A stretch of DNA of 64,000 nucleotides from Salinimonas chungwhensis DSM 16280. Its GTDB lineage: Bacteria > Pseudomonadota > Gammaproteobacteria > Enterobacterales > Alteromonadaceae. Positions 38,336-46,672 of this stretch are shown here, piece after piece. The translations under genes were made by a program, and so were the position numbers. The notes under the pieces were generated by a model. It ran no database searches. It worked only from the letters and a program-made list of their open reading frames with translations, and was not told where the DNA came from. Where the stretch lies: the NCBI RefSeq assembly GCF_000378185.1, contig NZ_KB899384.1, forward strand, positions 66,320-130,319, written 5' to 3'. Within the stretch, counting starts at the first letter, position 1; every line of letters begins with the position of its first letter.

Positions 38336-39796
38336 TTACCAGATATTCTTTTCCGTACTACCCTGAATGTTACAGTCACCCGTTTTATATTCGGGCCGCT
38401 CTCCGCGCTGGCGTTTTGTGAAATAATCCTTGCTGATGGCCACGATAGTAGGTGTCATCCACACAATCGCAATGATATTAATTACCGACATCAGGCCCAA
38501 CGCCATATCTGCCATCGCCCACACGGTAGGCAGGGCAGCCATAGATCCCCACAAGATCATACCCAGGTAACCTGCTGTGTAAATCAGACGGCCAGGTTTA
38601 TTATCCAGTTTAAACATGTGCAGATTACTCTCACCATATGCATAATTTGCCACCACTGAGGTAAATGCGAACAGACAGATAGCTGCAGAGATAAAGTCAG
38701 TGCCTGAACCACCGATGTGTACAGTCAGCGCATCCTGGGTCAGACCTATCCCGCCCATTCCCTCTGCAGAGTTTTCAATGCCGGCTAACAAAATAATGAA
38801 AGCAGTGCAGGTACATAAAATTACGGTATCAAAGAATACCCCCAGCATCTGCACATAGCCCTGAGAGACCGGATGATTGGGGTTAGGCGCCGCACCGGCC
38901 GCCGCATGAGGCACACTACCTGAGCCTGCTTCGTTGGAGTATAATCCCCGCTGGATACCATTTTTAATGGCTGCACCCAAGGCGCCGGCGCCGGCTTCTT
39001 CTAACCCGAATGCTGCGCTGACTATATGGGCTAACATTGCGGGCACTTCGGTGATGTTAAGTGCTGTGACTACCAGCGCCACCAGAATATAACCTACGCC
39101 CATAAAAGGTACCGCTAACTCAGCAAAACGCGCTATTCCCCGTAATCCACCCACCACGATAAGCGCTGCCATCACAATAATGGCCAGCCCCGAATACAGA
39201 GTGGGTATGGCATAGGCGTTTTCTAATGCATCGGTGATAGTGTTAGCCTGGACAGCGCTGAACACGAAGCCGTAGCCAAAAAATAAACAAAGCGAAAACG
39301 CCACAGCCAGCCAGGTTTTGCCAAGCCCCTGCTTGATATAATAGGCAGGCCCGCCACGAAATTCGCCATTGTCATCTCTGACTTTATATAACTGGCCCAG
39401 CACACTTTCTGCAAATCCGGTGGCCATGCCTATAAGCGCTATCATCCACATCCAGAAAATAGCGCCTGCGCCGCCTAAGGAGATTGCCACTGCAACACCC
39501 GCAAGGTTGCCTGTACCTACCCGGGCAGAAAGACTCGTACAAAGCGCCTGAAATGAGCTTATTCCTTCTTTGGTCGAGCGGGTGCTGCCTTTCATGACAG
39601 AGAACATGTAAAAGAAGTGCTTAAACTGGACACCGCCCAGCTTAACAGTGAACCAGATGCCGCAAAATACGAGCATATAAATCAGCAGAGGGCCGGTTGC
39701 AAGCTCGGTGGGACCAAGACCCGGCAGATCTGCATTTACGGCAAATCCTTCGCCCCATAAGACGTTGTTCACGGCAGCAACAATCGTGTCTATCAC
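38336..39796 (-). CDS. alanine/glycine:cation symporter (AGCS family)
   Basis: A sodium-coupled importer of alanine or glycine in the inner membrane, 486 residues and about ten helices. Family motifs seen: QALCTSLSARVGTGNLAGVA, PAYYIKQGLG and YSNEAGSGSVPHAAAGA. The GTG at 39796 has AAGGAA seven bases upstream and gives the usual short N-terminus (MIDTIVAAVNNVLWG). The longer frame to 39850 is unlikely. It ends with a hydrophilic tail. Confidence 0.93.
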   Translation of the reverse strand: MIDTIVAAVNNVLWGEGFAVNADLPGLGPTELATGPLLIYMLVFCGIWFTVKLGGVQFKHFFYMFSVMKGSTRSTKEGISSFQALCTSLSARVGTGNLAGVAVAISLGGAGAIFWMWMIALIGMATGFAESVLGQLYKVRDDNGEFRGGPAYYIKQGLGKTWLAVAFSLCLFFGYGFVFSAVQANTITDALENAYAIPTLYSGLAIIVMAALIVVGGLRGIARFAELAVPFMGVGYILVALVVTALNITEVPAMLAHIVSAAFGLEEAGAGALGAAIKNGIQRGLYSNEAGSGSVPHAAAGAAPNPNHPVSQGYVQMLGVFFDTVILCTCTAFIILLAGIENSAEGMGGIGLTQDALTVHIGGSGTDFISAAICLFAFTSVVANYAYGESNLHMFKLDNKPGRLIYTAGYLGMILWGSMAALPTVWAMADMALGLMSVINIIAIVWMTPTIVAISKDYFTKRQRGERPEYKTGDCNIQGSTEKNIW

Positions 39797-39940
39797 AGCG
39801 TTTCCTTGAGGAGTACTTTTTATTGTTGGTCCGCATATTACCATGCACACCCAGATGCGAAAGTAACCGGGGCGTTATTCTGCTGCTATTGATCGAATAT
39901 ATAATAAAAAAAATGTCTGGAAAATGATGAGCCGGGAAAC

Positions 39941-39966
39941 AAAAAAACCGGCCAGAGGCCGGTTTT
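39941..39966 (-). terminator. terminator at the end of the tRNA array
   Basis: Read on the minus strand: CCGGCC (39957-39962), loop, GGCCGG (39948-39953), then seven T residues. It sits eight bases past the CCA of the last tRNA-Gln. Confidence 0.85.
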
Positions 39967-39973
39967 CCTAATA

Positions 39974-40049
39974 TGGCTGGGGTAGCAGGACTCGAACCTA
40001 CGGATGACGGGATCAAAACCCGTTGCCTTACCAACTTGGCTATACCCCA
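39974..40049 (-). tRNA. tRNA-Gln (TTG), last of the array
   Basis: A 76-base cloverleaf with CCA encoded. The acceptor stem is TGGGGTA / TACCCCA, the anticodon loop TTTTGAT carries TTG and the T arm reads GGTTCGAGTCC. Identical in the body to the two other Gln genes of the array. Confidence 0.97.
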
Positions 40050-40053
40050 ATTA

Positions 40054-40138
40054 TGGTGCGGAAGGAGAGACTTGAACTCTCACGCCGTGAAGCACTGGAA
40101 CCTAAATCCAGCGTGTCTACCAATTCCACCACTCCCGC
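40054..40138 (-). tRNA. tRNA-Leu (TAG)
   Basis: 85 bases including CCA, with a long variable arm as expected for Leu. The acceptor stem is GCGGGAG / CTTCCGC-type, and the anticodon loop ATTTAGG carries TAG, reading CUA. Confidence 0.96.
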
Positions 40139-40161
40139 GATAGCATTTTTCTTATAAAACA

Positions 40162-40238
40162 TGGTGGCTACGGCGAGATTTGAACTTGCGACCCCATCAT
40201 TATGAGTGATGTGCTCTAACCAACTGAGCTACGTAGCC
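40162..40238 (-). tRNA. tRNA-Met (CAT), elongator
   Basis: 77 bases with CCA. The acceptor stem starts GGCTACG and pairs fully with CGTAGCC, unlike the initiator, which has an unpaired first position. The anticodon loop CTCATAA carries CAT. It differs from the other copy by one base in the T loop (TTCAAAT here, TTCGAAT there). Confidence 0.93.
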
Positions 40239-40250
40239 TAAAACCAGGAT

Positions 40251-40280
40251 AAAAAAACCGGTCTGATGACCGGTCTTTTT
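40251..40280 (-). terminator. terminator inside the tRNA array
   Basis: GACCGGT at 40268-40274 and ACCGGTC at 40257-40263 form a perfect stem with a four-base loop. On the minus strand it is followed by a run of T. It lies between the fourth and fifth tRNA genes in transcription order. Confidence 0.75.
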
Positions 40281-40284
40281 AATA

Positions 40285-40360
40285 TGGCTGGGGTAGCAGG
40301 ACTCGAACCTACGGATGACGGGATCAAAACCCGTTGCCTTACCAACTTGGCTATACCCCA
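40285..40360 (-). tRNA. tRNA-Gln (TTG)
   Basis: Same 76-base sequence as the copy at 39974; the anticodon loop TTTTGAT carries TTG and CCA is encoded. It is followed on the minus strand by the internal terminator. Confidence 0.97.
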
Positions 40361-40399
40361 ATATAATCACGAATCACATTCGCAACTATTTTGGTAAAA

Positions 40400-40475
40400 T
40401 GGCTGGGGTAGCAGGACTCGAACCTACGGATGACGGGATCAAAACCCGTTGCCTTACCAACTTGGCTATACCCCA
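40400..40475 (-). tRNA. tRNA-Gln (TTG)
   Basis: Third identical Gln copy, with CCA encoded. The four-base spacer to the next Leu gene (ACTA) matches that of the other Gln-Leu pair (ATTA) except for one base. Confidence 0.97.
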
Positions 40476-40479
40476 ACTA

Positions 40480-40564
40480 TGGTGCGGAAGGAGAGACTTG
40501 AACTCTCACGCCGTGAAGCACTGGAACCTAAATCCAGCGTGTCTACCAATTCCACCACTCCCGC
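40480..40564 (-). tRNA. tRNA-Leu (TAG)
   Basis: Identical in the body to the Leu gene at 40054: 85 bases, long variable arm, anticodon TAG, CCA encoded. Confidence 0.96.
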
Positions 40565-40596
40565 TTAGCTGGACATCACTGAGATAGTAAAGAAAT

Positions 40597-40673
40597 TGGT
40601 GGCTACGGCGAGATTCGAACTTGCGACCCCATCATTATGAGTGATGTGCTCTAACCAACTGAGCTACGTAGCC
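40597..40673 (-). tRNA. tRNA-Met (CAT), elongator, first of the array
   Basis: 77 bases with CCA; anticodon loop CTCATAA. First gene after the array promoter. Confidence 0.94.
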
Positions 40674-40708
40674 TCACTATTTCTCTTCCCTCTCAGGAAG
40701 TGGCGCGT

Positions 40709-40737
40709 ATTATGCGAATATGAAGGGGGGCAGTCAA
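40709..40737 (-). promoter_or_regulatory. promoter of the tRNA array
   Basis: On the minus strand TTGACT (40737-40732), a 17-base spacer and CATAAT (40714-40709) are followed by a GC-rich discriminator (GCGCC). A GC-rich discriminator is typical of stable-RNA promoters under stringent control. The first tRNA starts about 35 bases downstream. Confidence 0.8.
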
Positions 40738-40856
40738 CCCCTTTTTTATTATCTTTTACCAAGTGGCCAGAATATATACTGCAATAGTGTAAAACAAGGG
40801 ATTTAAGCCAGAGATTTTTTAAGTAATTGCTGTTACTGCATGATATTTCCACAGTT

Positions 40857-41714
40857 TTATCTGACCTCAATCGCGGTTTGATAGTAACAAATATCCAACG
40901 GACGAGGCGCAAGTGTGGTGTCCACAAAAAACGGATTATTAAGTTGACGTGCCTGAGAAACCTTTTTCTGATAATCGCTGTGTCCGGGTAGCTGAATCCG
41001 CACTTTCTTTTGTTCTGAAACAGAAAGCGCACTGCCCAGGCGCACATCAATTAATTGACTGGCTTGAGAAAAGTCCTTAATTACGCCGTAATTGCTTTGT
41101 TCACCACGAGGCAGACGTTGTAATGCAGACATGCCCGAGACGACGCGTCCAAACAACGCCATGTTTCGGTCAAGATGACGGGGTGCCTGCCCCAATACGA
41201 TATAAAACTCTGTGGCGGCCGTGTTCGCTTTATTGTCTCTGGCCATTCCCACCATGCCTGGACAATGGGTCAGCCAGTAGTGTGTCCTGTCAGGCGTCGT
41301 AGCAGCAGGAAAGCCGTTAATAAAGCCGCTCACAGGAGCAAAAGGTGCCGGGCGTTCGACTTCATAAAATCCTTCCACAGCCTTACCAGTAAACTCTGCA
41401 GCCAGTGATGCGGTGTTACCGTTTTGCTTATGTGTGCCGTTTGACCCGGCCTGGGCGACAAAGCCTTCAATGACACGATAAAAATAACGATTGTTGTAAA
41501 AGCCCTGACTCACCAGCTCCCGAAATCGTTGTGCATGGTTAGGTGCGATTACGTCTGTTAATGCAAGGATGACCTGGCCGTGGTGCGTGCGCAGGTAAAC
41601 TAAATCTGATTGCGGAACGGTCTACCAGAAACCTTCATCTTCACGCTGGCTTGCGCTACTCATTAAAGAACACAGACATAACAGGCTGGTAAACAGGCGT
41701 AGCAAATTTTTCAT
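40857..41714 (-). pseudogene. periplasmic cyclophilin-type peptidyl-prolyl isomerase, interrupted by an in-frame TAG
   Basis: From the ATG at 41714 comes a signal peptide (LLRLFTSLLCLCSLMSSAS), then QREDEGFW, a TAG at 41622-41624, and directly TVPQSDLVYLRTHHGQVIL in the same frame. The rest is an intact cyclophilin domain: GFYNNRYFYRVIEGFVAQAG, GMVGMARDNKANTAATEFYI and LFGRVVSGMSALQ. Only one codon breaks an otherwise normal 285-residue gene. A restart at the GTG at 41513 would lose the signal peptide and first strand. It is either a fresh pseudogene, a sequencing error or a case of amber suppression. It would help fold periplasmic proteins if made. Confidence 0.8.
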
Positions 41715-41940
41715 AGATTGCTGTTCATGGCTTAATTGATATAAAAAACTGAAATTAATATTAGCATCTAATACCGGCTTAACCTTGTCTATATTTGACC
41801 CAATGGCTTATGCAATCAGCCAGTGTATTGCAATGAAAGTCGTGTATTTGAATTAACCTTCCTGGGTACAGTTATCTTATCAATAATTATTTACTAAAGT
41901 GGTTCTGTAGCACAACACTACAACAACTAAGGAGAGTTCA

Positions 41941-42069
41941 ATGCAAACATTAACCGCTACGGAATTACAGGATGTAAACGGCGGAATTATCCCCCTGATT
42001 ATTGGTATAGACGTGGGATTAAACCTGACAATGCTGGCGCTGGGTTATGGTGCTGGTGCGTTCGAATAG
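41941..42069 (+). CDS. double-glycine leader peptide, bacteriocin-like (first peptide)
   Basis: A 42-residue precursor behind a strong ribosome site (AAGGAG, seven bases before the ATG). The 15-residue leader MQTLTATELQDVNGG has the L..EL..V.GG pattern cut by C39 peptidase-type ABC exporters; it resembles the colicin V leader as remembered (MRTLTLNELDSVSGG). The 27-residue core is hydrophobic and Gly-rich (IIPLIIGIDVGLNL, then TMLALGYGAGAFE), with two GxxxG motifs (GIDVG, GYGAG). These motifs mark paired class IIb bacteriocins. The second precursor starts 11 bases after its stop. No exporter is nearby, so export would use a distant system. Function as an antimicrobial is inferred. Confidence 0.75.
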   Translation: MQTLTATELQDVNGGIIPLIIGIDVGLNLTMLALGYGAGAFE

Positions 42070-42080
42070 GAGAGATATAA

Positions 42081-42233
42081 ATGCGTGAATTAACAGTAAG
42101 TGAATGTGAAATAGCCGTTGGTGGAATCTTTTTTGTTCCGGCACTGGTGGCTTTTGGTAAAGGAGTAGGATATGGAATTGCAGCAGGCAGTGCACTTTAT
42201 GGCGTGGCTCTGGCGGCAAAAAATGCAACCTGA
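42081..42233 (+). CDS. double-glycine leader peptide, bacteriocin-like (second peptide)
   Basis: A 50-residue precursor with GGAGAG before the ATG. The leader MRELTVSECEIAVGG is again exactly 15 residues ending in GG. The 35-residue core (IFFVPALVAFGKGVGYGIAA, then GSALYGVALAAKNAT) is a hydrophobic helix with GKGVG and GIAAG motifs and a short polar tail. Paired with the first peptide it has the form of a two-component pore-forming bacteriocin. The Cys in the leader is unusual. Confidence 0.75.
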   Translation: MRELTVSECEIAVGGIFFVPALVAFGKGVGYGIAAGSALYGVALAAKNAT

Positions 42234-42278
42234 AAGCAAAACCGGCTTCGTGGCTTCAAGCGCTAAAGGACAACATCA

Positions 42279-42440
42279 ATGCGTATCTTATTTAGCATAG
42301 CCTGTCTGCTATATGTTTGGTTACTGCCAGCCTTGACGAAGCAGGGCTACGGGGTGGTGGTGCCTTTGGGCGCGATATGCGCTGCGCTGGGGCTGTTTTT
42401 GATGTTAAGCAAAGACGCTGACTGTAAAAAGGGTCATTGA
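42279..42440 (+). CDS. 53-aa two-helix membrane protein, candidate immunity protein
   Basis: The ATG is eight bases after AAGGAC and 46 bases after the second peptide gene. The protein has two hydrophobic segments (ILFSIACLLYVWLLPAL and VVVPLGAICAALGLFLML) joined by TKQGYG, and a charged tail with Cys (SKDADCKKGH). A small hydrophobic protein directly after double-glycine precursors is often the immunity protein, so that is the working guess; the sequence itself matches nothing I recognise. Confidence 0.6.
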   Translation: MRILFSIACLLYVWLLPALTKQGYGVVVPLGAICAALGLFLMLSKDADCKKGH

Positions 42441-42478
42441 AAATATTGTCGAGTGAAAATCGGACAGGTGACTGAGCT

Positions 42479-42510
42479 AAAAAAACCGCTGACTGGTCAG
42501 CGGTTTTTTA
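42479..42510. terminator. bidirectional terminator after the peptide cluster
   Basis: CCGCTGAC at 42486-42493 pairs with GTCAGCGG at 42496-42503, flanked by A and T runs on both sides. It serves the peptide cluster on plus and ychF on minus. Confidence 0.85.
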
Positions 42511-42522
42511 AGAAAACAGGGC

Positions 42523-43614
42523 TTAAACATTAAAGCGAAAGTGAATCACATCACCATCTTTAACGACATACTCTTTGCCTTCCAGACGCCATTTACCGGC
42601 ATCCTTAGCGCCTTGTTCGCCGGTATATTCGATGAAGTGGTCATAGGACACAACTTCTGCGCGAATAAAGCCTTTTTCAAAGTCAGTATGAATTCTGCCA
42701 GCAGCCTGGGGGGCTGTTGAGCCTTCAGGATAGGTCCAGGCTCTGACTTCTTTTTCGCCAGCGGTAAAATAAGTTTGCAGATTAAGCAGGTTATATCCTG
42801 CACGAATAACGCGATTCAGGCCCGGCTCTTCAAGCCCCATATCCTGCATAAATTCATCGCGCTCATCGTCGTCCAGCTCTGCAATCTCTGACTCGATGGC
42901 GGCACAGACTGCAACTACCACAGCGTTTTCACCCTCGGCGACTTCGCGGACCTTATCCAGGTACGGATTATTCTCAAATCCATCGTCATTAACATTAGCA
43001 ATGTACATAGTCGGCTTCAGGGTTAGCATATTCATATACCCAATCGCCGCCAGCTCTTCTTTTGCCAGGTCGAGGGAACGAAGCAGTTTGCCTTCATCCA
43101 GGTGTGGCTTTATTTTTTCCAGTACTTTAAGTTCATACTTGGCCTCTGAATCACCACCTTTTGCCCGTTTCGCCACCCGTAACAAGGCTTTTTCGGTCGT
43201 TTCAAGATCGGCCAGAGCCAGTTCTGTATTGATAATATCAATATCGTCCAGAGGGCTCACCTTGCCAGCCACATGAACAATGTTGTCATCATCAAAACAG
43301 CGTACAACGTGGCCGATAGCATCTGTCTCACGGATATTGGCCAGGAATTTGTTGCCAAGTCCTTCACCCTTTGACGCGCCTTCAACCAGACCGGCAATAT
43401 CCACAAATTCCATGGTAGTTGGAATAACACGTTGCGGATTAACAATATCAGCCAGCTTATTCAGGCGCAGATCCGGTACGGGAACTACGCCGGTATTGGG
43501 CTCAATGGTACAAAATGGAAAATTGGCAGCTTCAATACCTGCTTTGGTCAGTGCGTTGAATAGCGTCGATTTACCTACATTCGGCAGGCCGACGATACCA
43601 CATTTGAAACCCAT
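42523..43614 (-). CDS. ychF: redox-regulated ATPase YchF (Obg family)
   Basis: A 363-residue P-loop protein: G1 is [15 protein letters not shown]3 is [16 protein letters not shown], and the G4 position has the NVND form that favours ATP over GTP. A C-terminal TGS domain ends in [13 protein letters not shown]. It associates with ribosomes and is linked to translation and oxidative stress. It follows pth by 22 bases on the same strand. Confidence 0.97.
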   Translation of the reverse strand: MGFKCGIVGLPNVGKSTLFNALTKAGIEAANFPFCTIEPNTGVVPVPDLRLNKLADIVNPQRVIPTTMEFVDIAGLVEGASKGEGLGNKFLANIRETDAIGHVVRCFDDDNIVHVAGKVSPLDDIDIINTELALADLETTEKALLRVAKRAKGGDSEAKYELKVLEKIKPHLDEGKLLRSLDLAKEELAAIGYMNMLTLKPTMYIANVNDDGFENNPYLDKVREVAEGENAVVVAVCAAIESEIAELDDDERDEFMQDMGLEEPGLNRVIRAGYNLLNLQTYFTAGEKEVRAWTYPEGSTAPQAAGRIHTDFEKGFIRAEVVSYDHFIEYTGEQGAKDAGKWRLEGKEYVVKDGDVIHFRFNV

Positions 43615-43636
43615 GCTAGCCTCTTGTGTCGGTTAA

Positions 43637-44230
43637 TTATTTGGTGAGTTCGGCTTTAAAAGCGTGCAGCCGATTTTGTGCGGTTTTTAAATCTTCTTCA
43701 AGCAGCACATCAGTGCAGCGAACAGCTTCATCGATGACTGCGTCCATTGCCGCTTTTTCATCGGTTGCAGGCTTACCTAATACGTGACCGGTAACCCGTG
43801 ACTTATGACCAGGGTGACCGATACCAATTCGTAAGCGCAAAAAATTTTTATTGTTGGCCAGGCGCGTTACGATGTCTCTAACGCCATTCTGGCTAGAACT
43901 ACCACCATGTTTAAACTTTGCCACACCCGGCGGTAAATCCAGCTCATCGAATGCTACCAGAATTTGCTCTGGTTCTATTCGATAAAAATTTGCCAGCGCG
44001 CCAACAGACTGACCACTTTTATTCATAAAGGTGGTGGGGTAGAGCAAACGAACATCCTGTCCAGCGACAGAGATTCGTGCTGTCTTACCGAAAAACTTGG
44101 CCTCAGGTGTCAAAGAAGTAGAGTGCCGAGCAGCTAGTTCATTAAGGAACCAGGCGCCAGCGTTATGGCGGGTTTGTTCATATTCGGGGCCTGGATTACC
44201 CAGGCCCACGATCAGGCGAATGTCAGCCAA
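43637..44230 (-). CDS. pth: peptidyl-tRNA hydrolase Pth
   Basis: Releases tRNA from peptidyl-tRNA dropped by ribosomes. The 197-residue protein starts [25 protein letters not shown], with the catalytic His in TRHNAG. FMNKSG and [12 protein letters not shown] follow. TTG at 44230 is the start, with GAGGAG upstream. It lies five bases after the rplY stop. Confidence 0.97.
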   Translation of the reverse strand: MADIRLIVGLGNPGPEYEQTRHNAGAWFLNELAARHSTSLTPEAKFFGKTARISVAGQDVRLLYPTTFMNKSGQSVGALANFYRIEPEQILVAFDELDLPPGVAKFKHGGSSSQNGVRDIVTRLANNKNFLRLRIGIGHPGHKSRVTGHVLGKPATDEKAAMDAVIDEAVRCTDVLLEEDLKTAQNRLHAFKAELTK

Positions 44231-44235
44231 GAAGA

Positions 44236-44901
44236 TTACTCCTCTTTGCCTTCTTCGCCTTCACTTTCTTCATTGTCACCTTCACGTTCAGCTTCTTCAG
44301 CGTCAATGACTGGTGTCTTAGGAGCAGGTTTGATGGTCACTACTGTCAGGTCGTGATCAGGATCTTCCTTGGCCAGCTCAACAGAGCTTACGCCTTCAGG
44401 CAAAACGATATCAGACAAGTGCAGTGTGCTGTCCATTTCAAGACCAGCAATATCAACTTCGATATATTCTGGCAGATGCTTGGGCAGACAAGTGATTTCA
44501 ATTTCGTTCAGGTGATGCTCAGCGATACCACCAGCTTTCACTGCTTCGTTTGCTTCTGCGTTAATGAAATGCAAAGGCACGTTAGTGTGAACATCTTCGC
44601 CCGCTACAACACGCTGAAAATCGATGTGTGTGATTTTAGGCTTGTAAGGGTGACGTTGCATGTCTTTAACCAACGCTTCTACTTTCTTTCCGTCAATGTT
44701 CAATGTCAGAACATGAGAGTAGAAAGCTTCATAATCAGCAGAGTTGTTAACTTTATTGTGAAAAAGCGTTAGTGAAACTGGCTCTTCGCCACCACCATAC
44801 AGAATTCCAGGTAGCAGATCTGCACGACGCAGGCGGCGGCTCGCACCTTTCCCTTTATCAGTACGGATACTGGCATCCAAAGTAAAAATACTGTCAGACA
44901 T
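44236..44901 (-). CDS. rplY: 50S ribosomal protein L25 (CTC-type)
   Basis: Binds 5S rRNA in the large subunit. The 221-residue form has the N-terminal L25 domain (about 1-95; [20 protein letters not shown]) and the C-terminal TL5/CTC domain, followed by an acidic Glu-rich tail. The ATG at 44901 has GGAG seven bases upstream; the longer frame is rejected. First gene of rplY-pth-ychF. Confidence 0.96.
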   Translation of the reverse strand: MSDSIFTLDASIRTDKGKGASRRLRRADLLPGILYGGGEEPVSLTLFHNKVNNSADYEAFYSHVLTLNIDGKKVEALVKDMQRHPYKPKITHIDFQRVVAGEDVHTNVPLHFINAEANEAVKAGGIAEHHLNEIEITCLPKHLPEYIEVDIAGLEMDSTLHLSDIVLPEGVSSVELAKEDPDHDLTVVTIKPAPKTPVIDAEEAEREGDNEESEGEEGKEE

Positions 44902-45072
44902 TGACTGTCTCCAAAAATTAAATGTGAACTGTAAATGGGCTTCCGCGACCAAAAGCCCATCCCGTGCTAGATGGGGCCATCAGGCAATATAGCCGTTAGA
45001 CCAAATAGCGCCCCAAAAATTAAGGGCGGCGAATTCTACCACTGATGTTTCACACTGACAAATACCATTGGG

Positions 45073-45438
45073 TTAATATTCGTTATTCTTCGCTTTAACA
45101 CCGCTTTCATCTAAAACTTTGACATCTTCCACTTCAAAGACGCTGCCGTACTGGGTAAACGTCATGATGTCTTCTCTGATTCTGCCTCTGACATGCAGCT
45201 TAATACCATTTTTTTTATACTCAGGCGCCAGATTACGCAGCGTATATTTATTACCATTATCCCCGTCGAAACCATAAAAACCGCCTTCCAGGTCTTTATA
45301 TAAAAGGGTGCCGGTAATCTCTTCAGAATTAGTTTGCATGGTTTGCTCTTGCGTTTTGGTTTCAGCCTGCGAATACTGTTGGCTACAGGCGCCAACAGAT
45401 AACAGCATAAAGGGCATTACAAATAAACTTGCTTTCAT
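45073..45438 (-). CDS. small lipoprotein, possible OB-fold
   Basis: 121 residues with a lipoprotein signal (LFVMPFMLLSVGAC, modified Cys near 18). After a polar linker comes a compact beta-rich domain: ITGTLLYKDLEGGFYGFDGD, KYTLRNLAPEYKKNG, and IKLHVRGRIREDIMTFTQYG. It has the shape of an OB-fold/BOF-type periplasmic domain. AAGGAA lies before the ATG. Function unknown. Confidence 0.75.
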   Translation of the reverse strand: MKASLFVMPFMLLSVGACSQQYSQAETKTQEQTMQTNSEEITGTLLYKDLEGGFYGFDGDNGNKYTLRNLAPEYKKNGIKLHVRGRIREDIMTFTQYGSVFEVEDVKVLDESGVKAKNNEY

Positions 45439-45550
45439 AAAGCATTCCTTGTTAAGGAAAAATATATTCAGAGAAATAATACGCGGGTTTATCTGAATAG
45501 ACAGTGAACAGCATAACCGGTTCAGCGCTGGCCAGGCAAATCAGCGCGCA

Positions 45551-45587
45551 CAAAAAAGACGAAGGGTCTGCAGACACTTCGTCTTTC
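45551..45587 (-). terminator. terminator of prs
   Basis: A long stem: AAAGACGAAG (45555-45564) and CTTCGTCTTT (45577-45586), with an inner GTCTG/CAGAC palindrome and one mismatch. On the minus strand it is followed by TTTTTTG. Confidence 0.85.
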
Positions 45588-45610
45588 TGGTAATCAGAAA
45601 AGTAAAAAAC

Positions 45611-46558
45611 TCAGTATTCGAACATGGCGGAAATAGATTCTTCGTTGCTGATACGGCGAATAGTTTCGGCCAGCATCTCCGACAATGTTAATTGCTTAAC
45701 TTTGTCAATTTTCTTCATTTGTTCGTTCAGGGGAATACTATCGGTAACGATAATTTCATCGATGACAGAATCCTGCAGATTTTTGGGCGCATTACCTGAA
45801 AAAATTGCGTGGGTTGCGTAAGCGAATACTTTTCGCGCACCGTGACTTTTCAATGCTTCTGCCGCTTTAGCCAGCGTACCGCCAGTATCGATCATGTCAT
45901 CCACAATAATACAGTCGCGATTTTTAACATCGCCGATAATATTCATTACCTGTGCTACATTGGATTTTGGACGGCGCTTATCAATGATAGCCAGGTCAGT
46001 GTCATTCATCAATTTGGCCGTTGCACGGGCCCGCACAACGCCGCCAATATCTGGTGACACCACCACCGGATCAGCAAGGTTACGGCGCATCATATCGGCC
46101 AGCAGAATCGGGGTCCCAAAAGCATTATCCACAGGAACATCAAAGAAACCCTGAATCTGTTCTGCGTGTAAGTCAATGGTAAGAACCCGATCGACACCAA
46201 CATTGGACAGGAAATCAGCAACTACTTTTGCCGTAATAGGCACCCGGGCGGAACGCACACGACGATCCTGACGGGCATAACCAAAATAAGGCATGACCGC
46301 CGTGATGCGACCGGCTGATGCCCGACGCAAAGCATCGATCATCACAATAAGTTCCATCAGGTTGTCGTTAGTAGGCGCGCACGTAGACTGGATAATAAAA
46401 ACGTCCGAACCACGGACGTTTTCATGAATTTCTACGCTAATTTCACCGTCACTGAAGCGGCCAACGCTGGCGTTTCCAAGCTTGGTATAGAGACGATCGG
46501 CAACTTTCTGGGCAAGTGCTGGTACGGCGTTACCTGCAAAGAGCTTCATATCTGGCAC
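45611..46558 (-). CDS. prs: ribose-phosphate pyrophosphokinase Prs
   Basis: Makes PRPP from ribose-5-phosphate and ATP. The 315-residue protein matches the E. coli length and starts [17 protein letters not shown] from a GTG at 46558 with GAGGAAA upstream. Motifs: [34 protein letters not shown], and the PRPP loop [13 protein letters not shown]. The open frame runs back through the tRNA-Gln gene but that part is not coding. Confidence 0.98.
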   Translation of the reverse strand: MPDMKLFAGNAVPALAQKVADRLYTKLGNASVGRFSDGEISVEIHENVRGSDVFIIQSTCAPTNDNLMELIVMIDALRRASAGRITAVMPYFGYARQDRRVRSARVPITAKVVADFLSNVGVDRVLTIDLHAEQIQGFFDVPVDNAFGTPILLADMMRRNLADPVVVSPDIGGVVRARATAKLMNDTDLAIIDKRRPKSNVAQVMNIIGDVKNRDCIIVDDMIDTGGTLAKAAEALKSHGARKVFAYATHAIFSGNAPKNLQDSVIDEIIVTDSIPLNEQMKKIDKVKQLTLSEMLAETIRRISNEESISAMFEY

Positions 46559-46589
46559 AAGTGTTTCCTCAGTGCATTCAAAATAGAGG

Positions 46590-46665
46590 TGGCTGGGGTA
46601 GCAGGACTCGAACCTACGGATGGCGAGATCAAAACCCGCTGCCTTACCAACTTGGCTATACCCCA
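46590..46665 (-). tRNA. tRNA-Gln (TTG), single gene
   Basis: 76 bases with CCA encoded; anticodon TTG. The anticodon stem is GCGGG/CTCGC, with a G-U pair, unlike the array copies (ACGGG/CCCGT). It lies between ispE and prs, a position seen in other gammaproteobacteria. Confidence 0.95.
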
Positions 46666-46672
46666 ATGGTAT

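Noticed and set aside
25471..41624. Idea that TAG is recoded as a sense codon in this organism, from two genes broken by TAG
   Set aside because: A normal RF1 gene is present, several intact genes end in TAG (greA, the phytochrome, the 72-aa gene, the 59-aa gene), and one of the two broken genes has frameshifts as well.
46559..46666. Extension of the prs frame upstream of the GTG
   Set aside because: It reads through the tRNA-Gln gene; the GTG at 46558 gives the known N-terminus and length.
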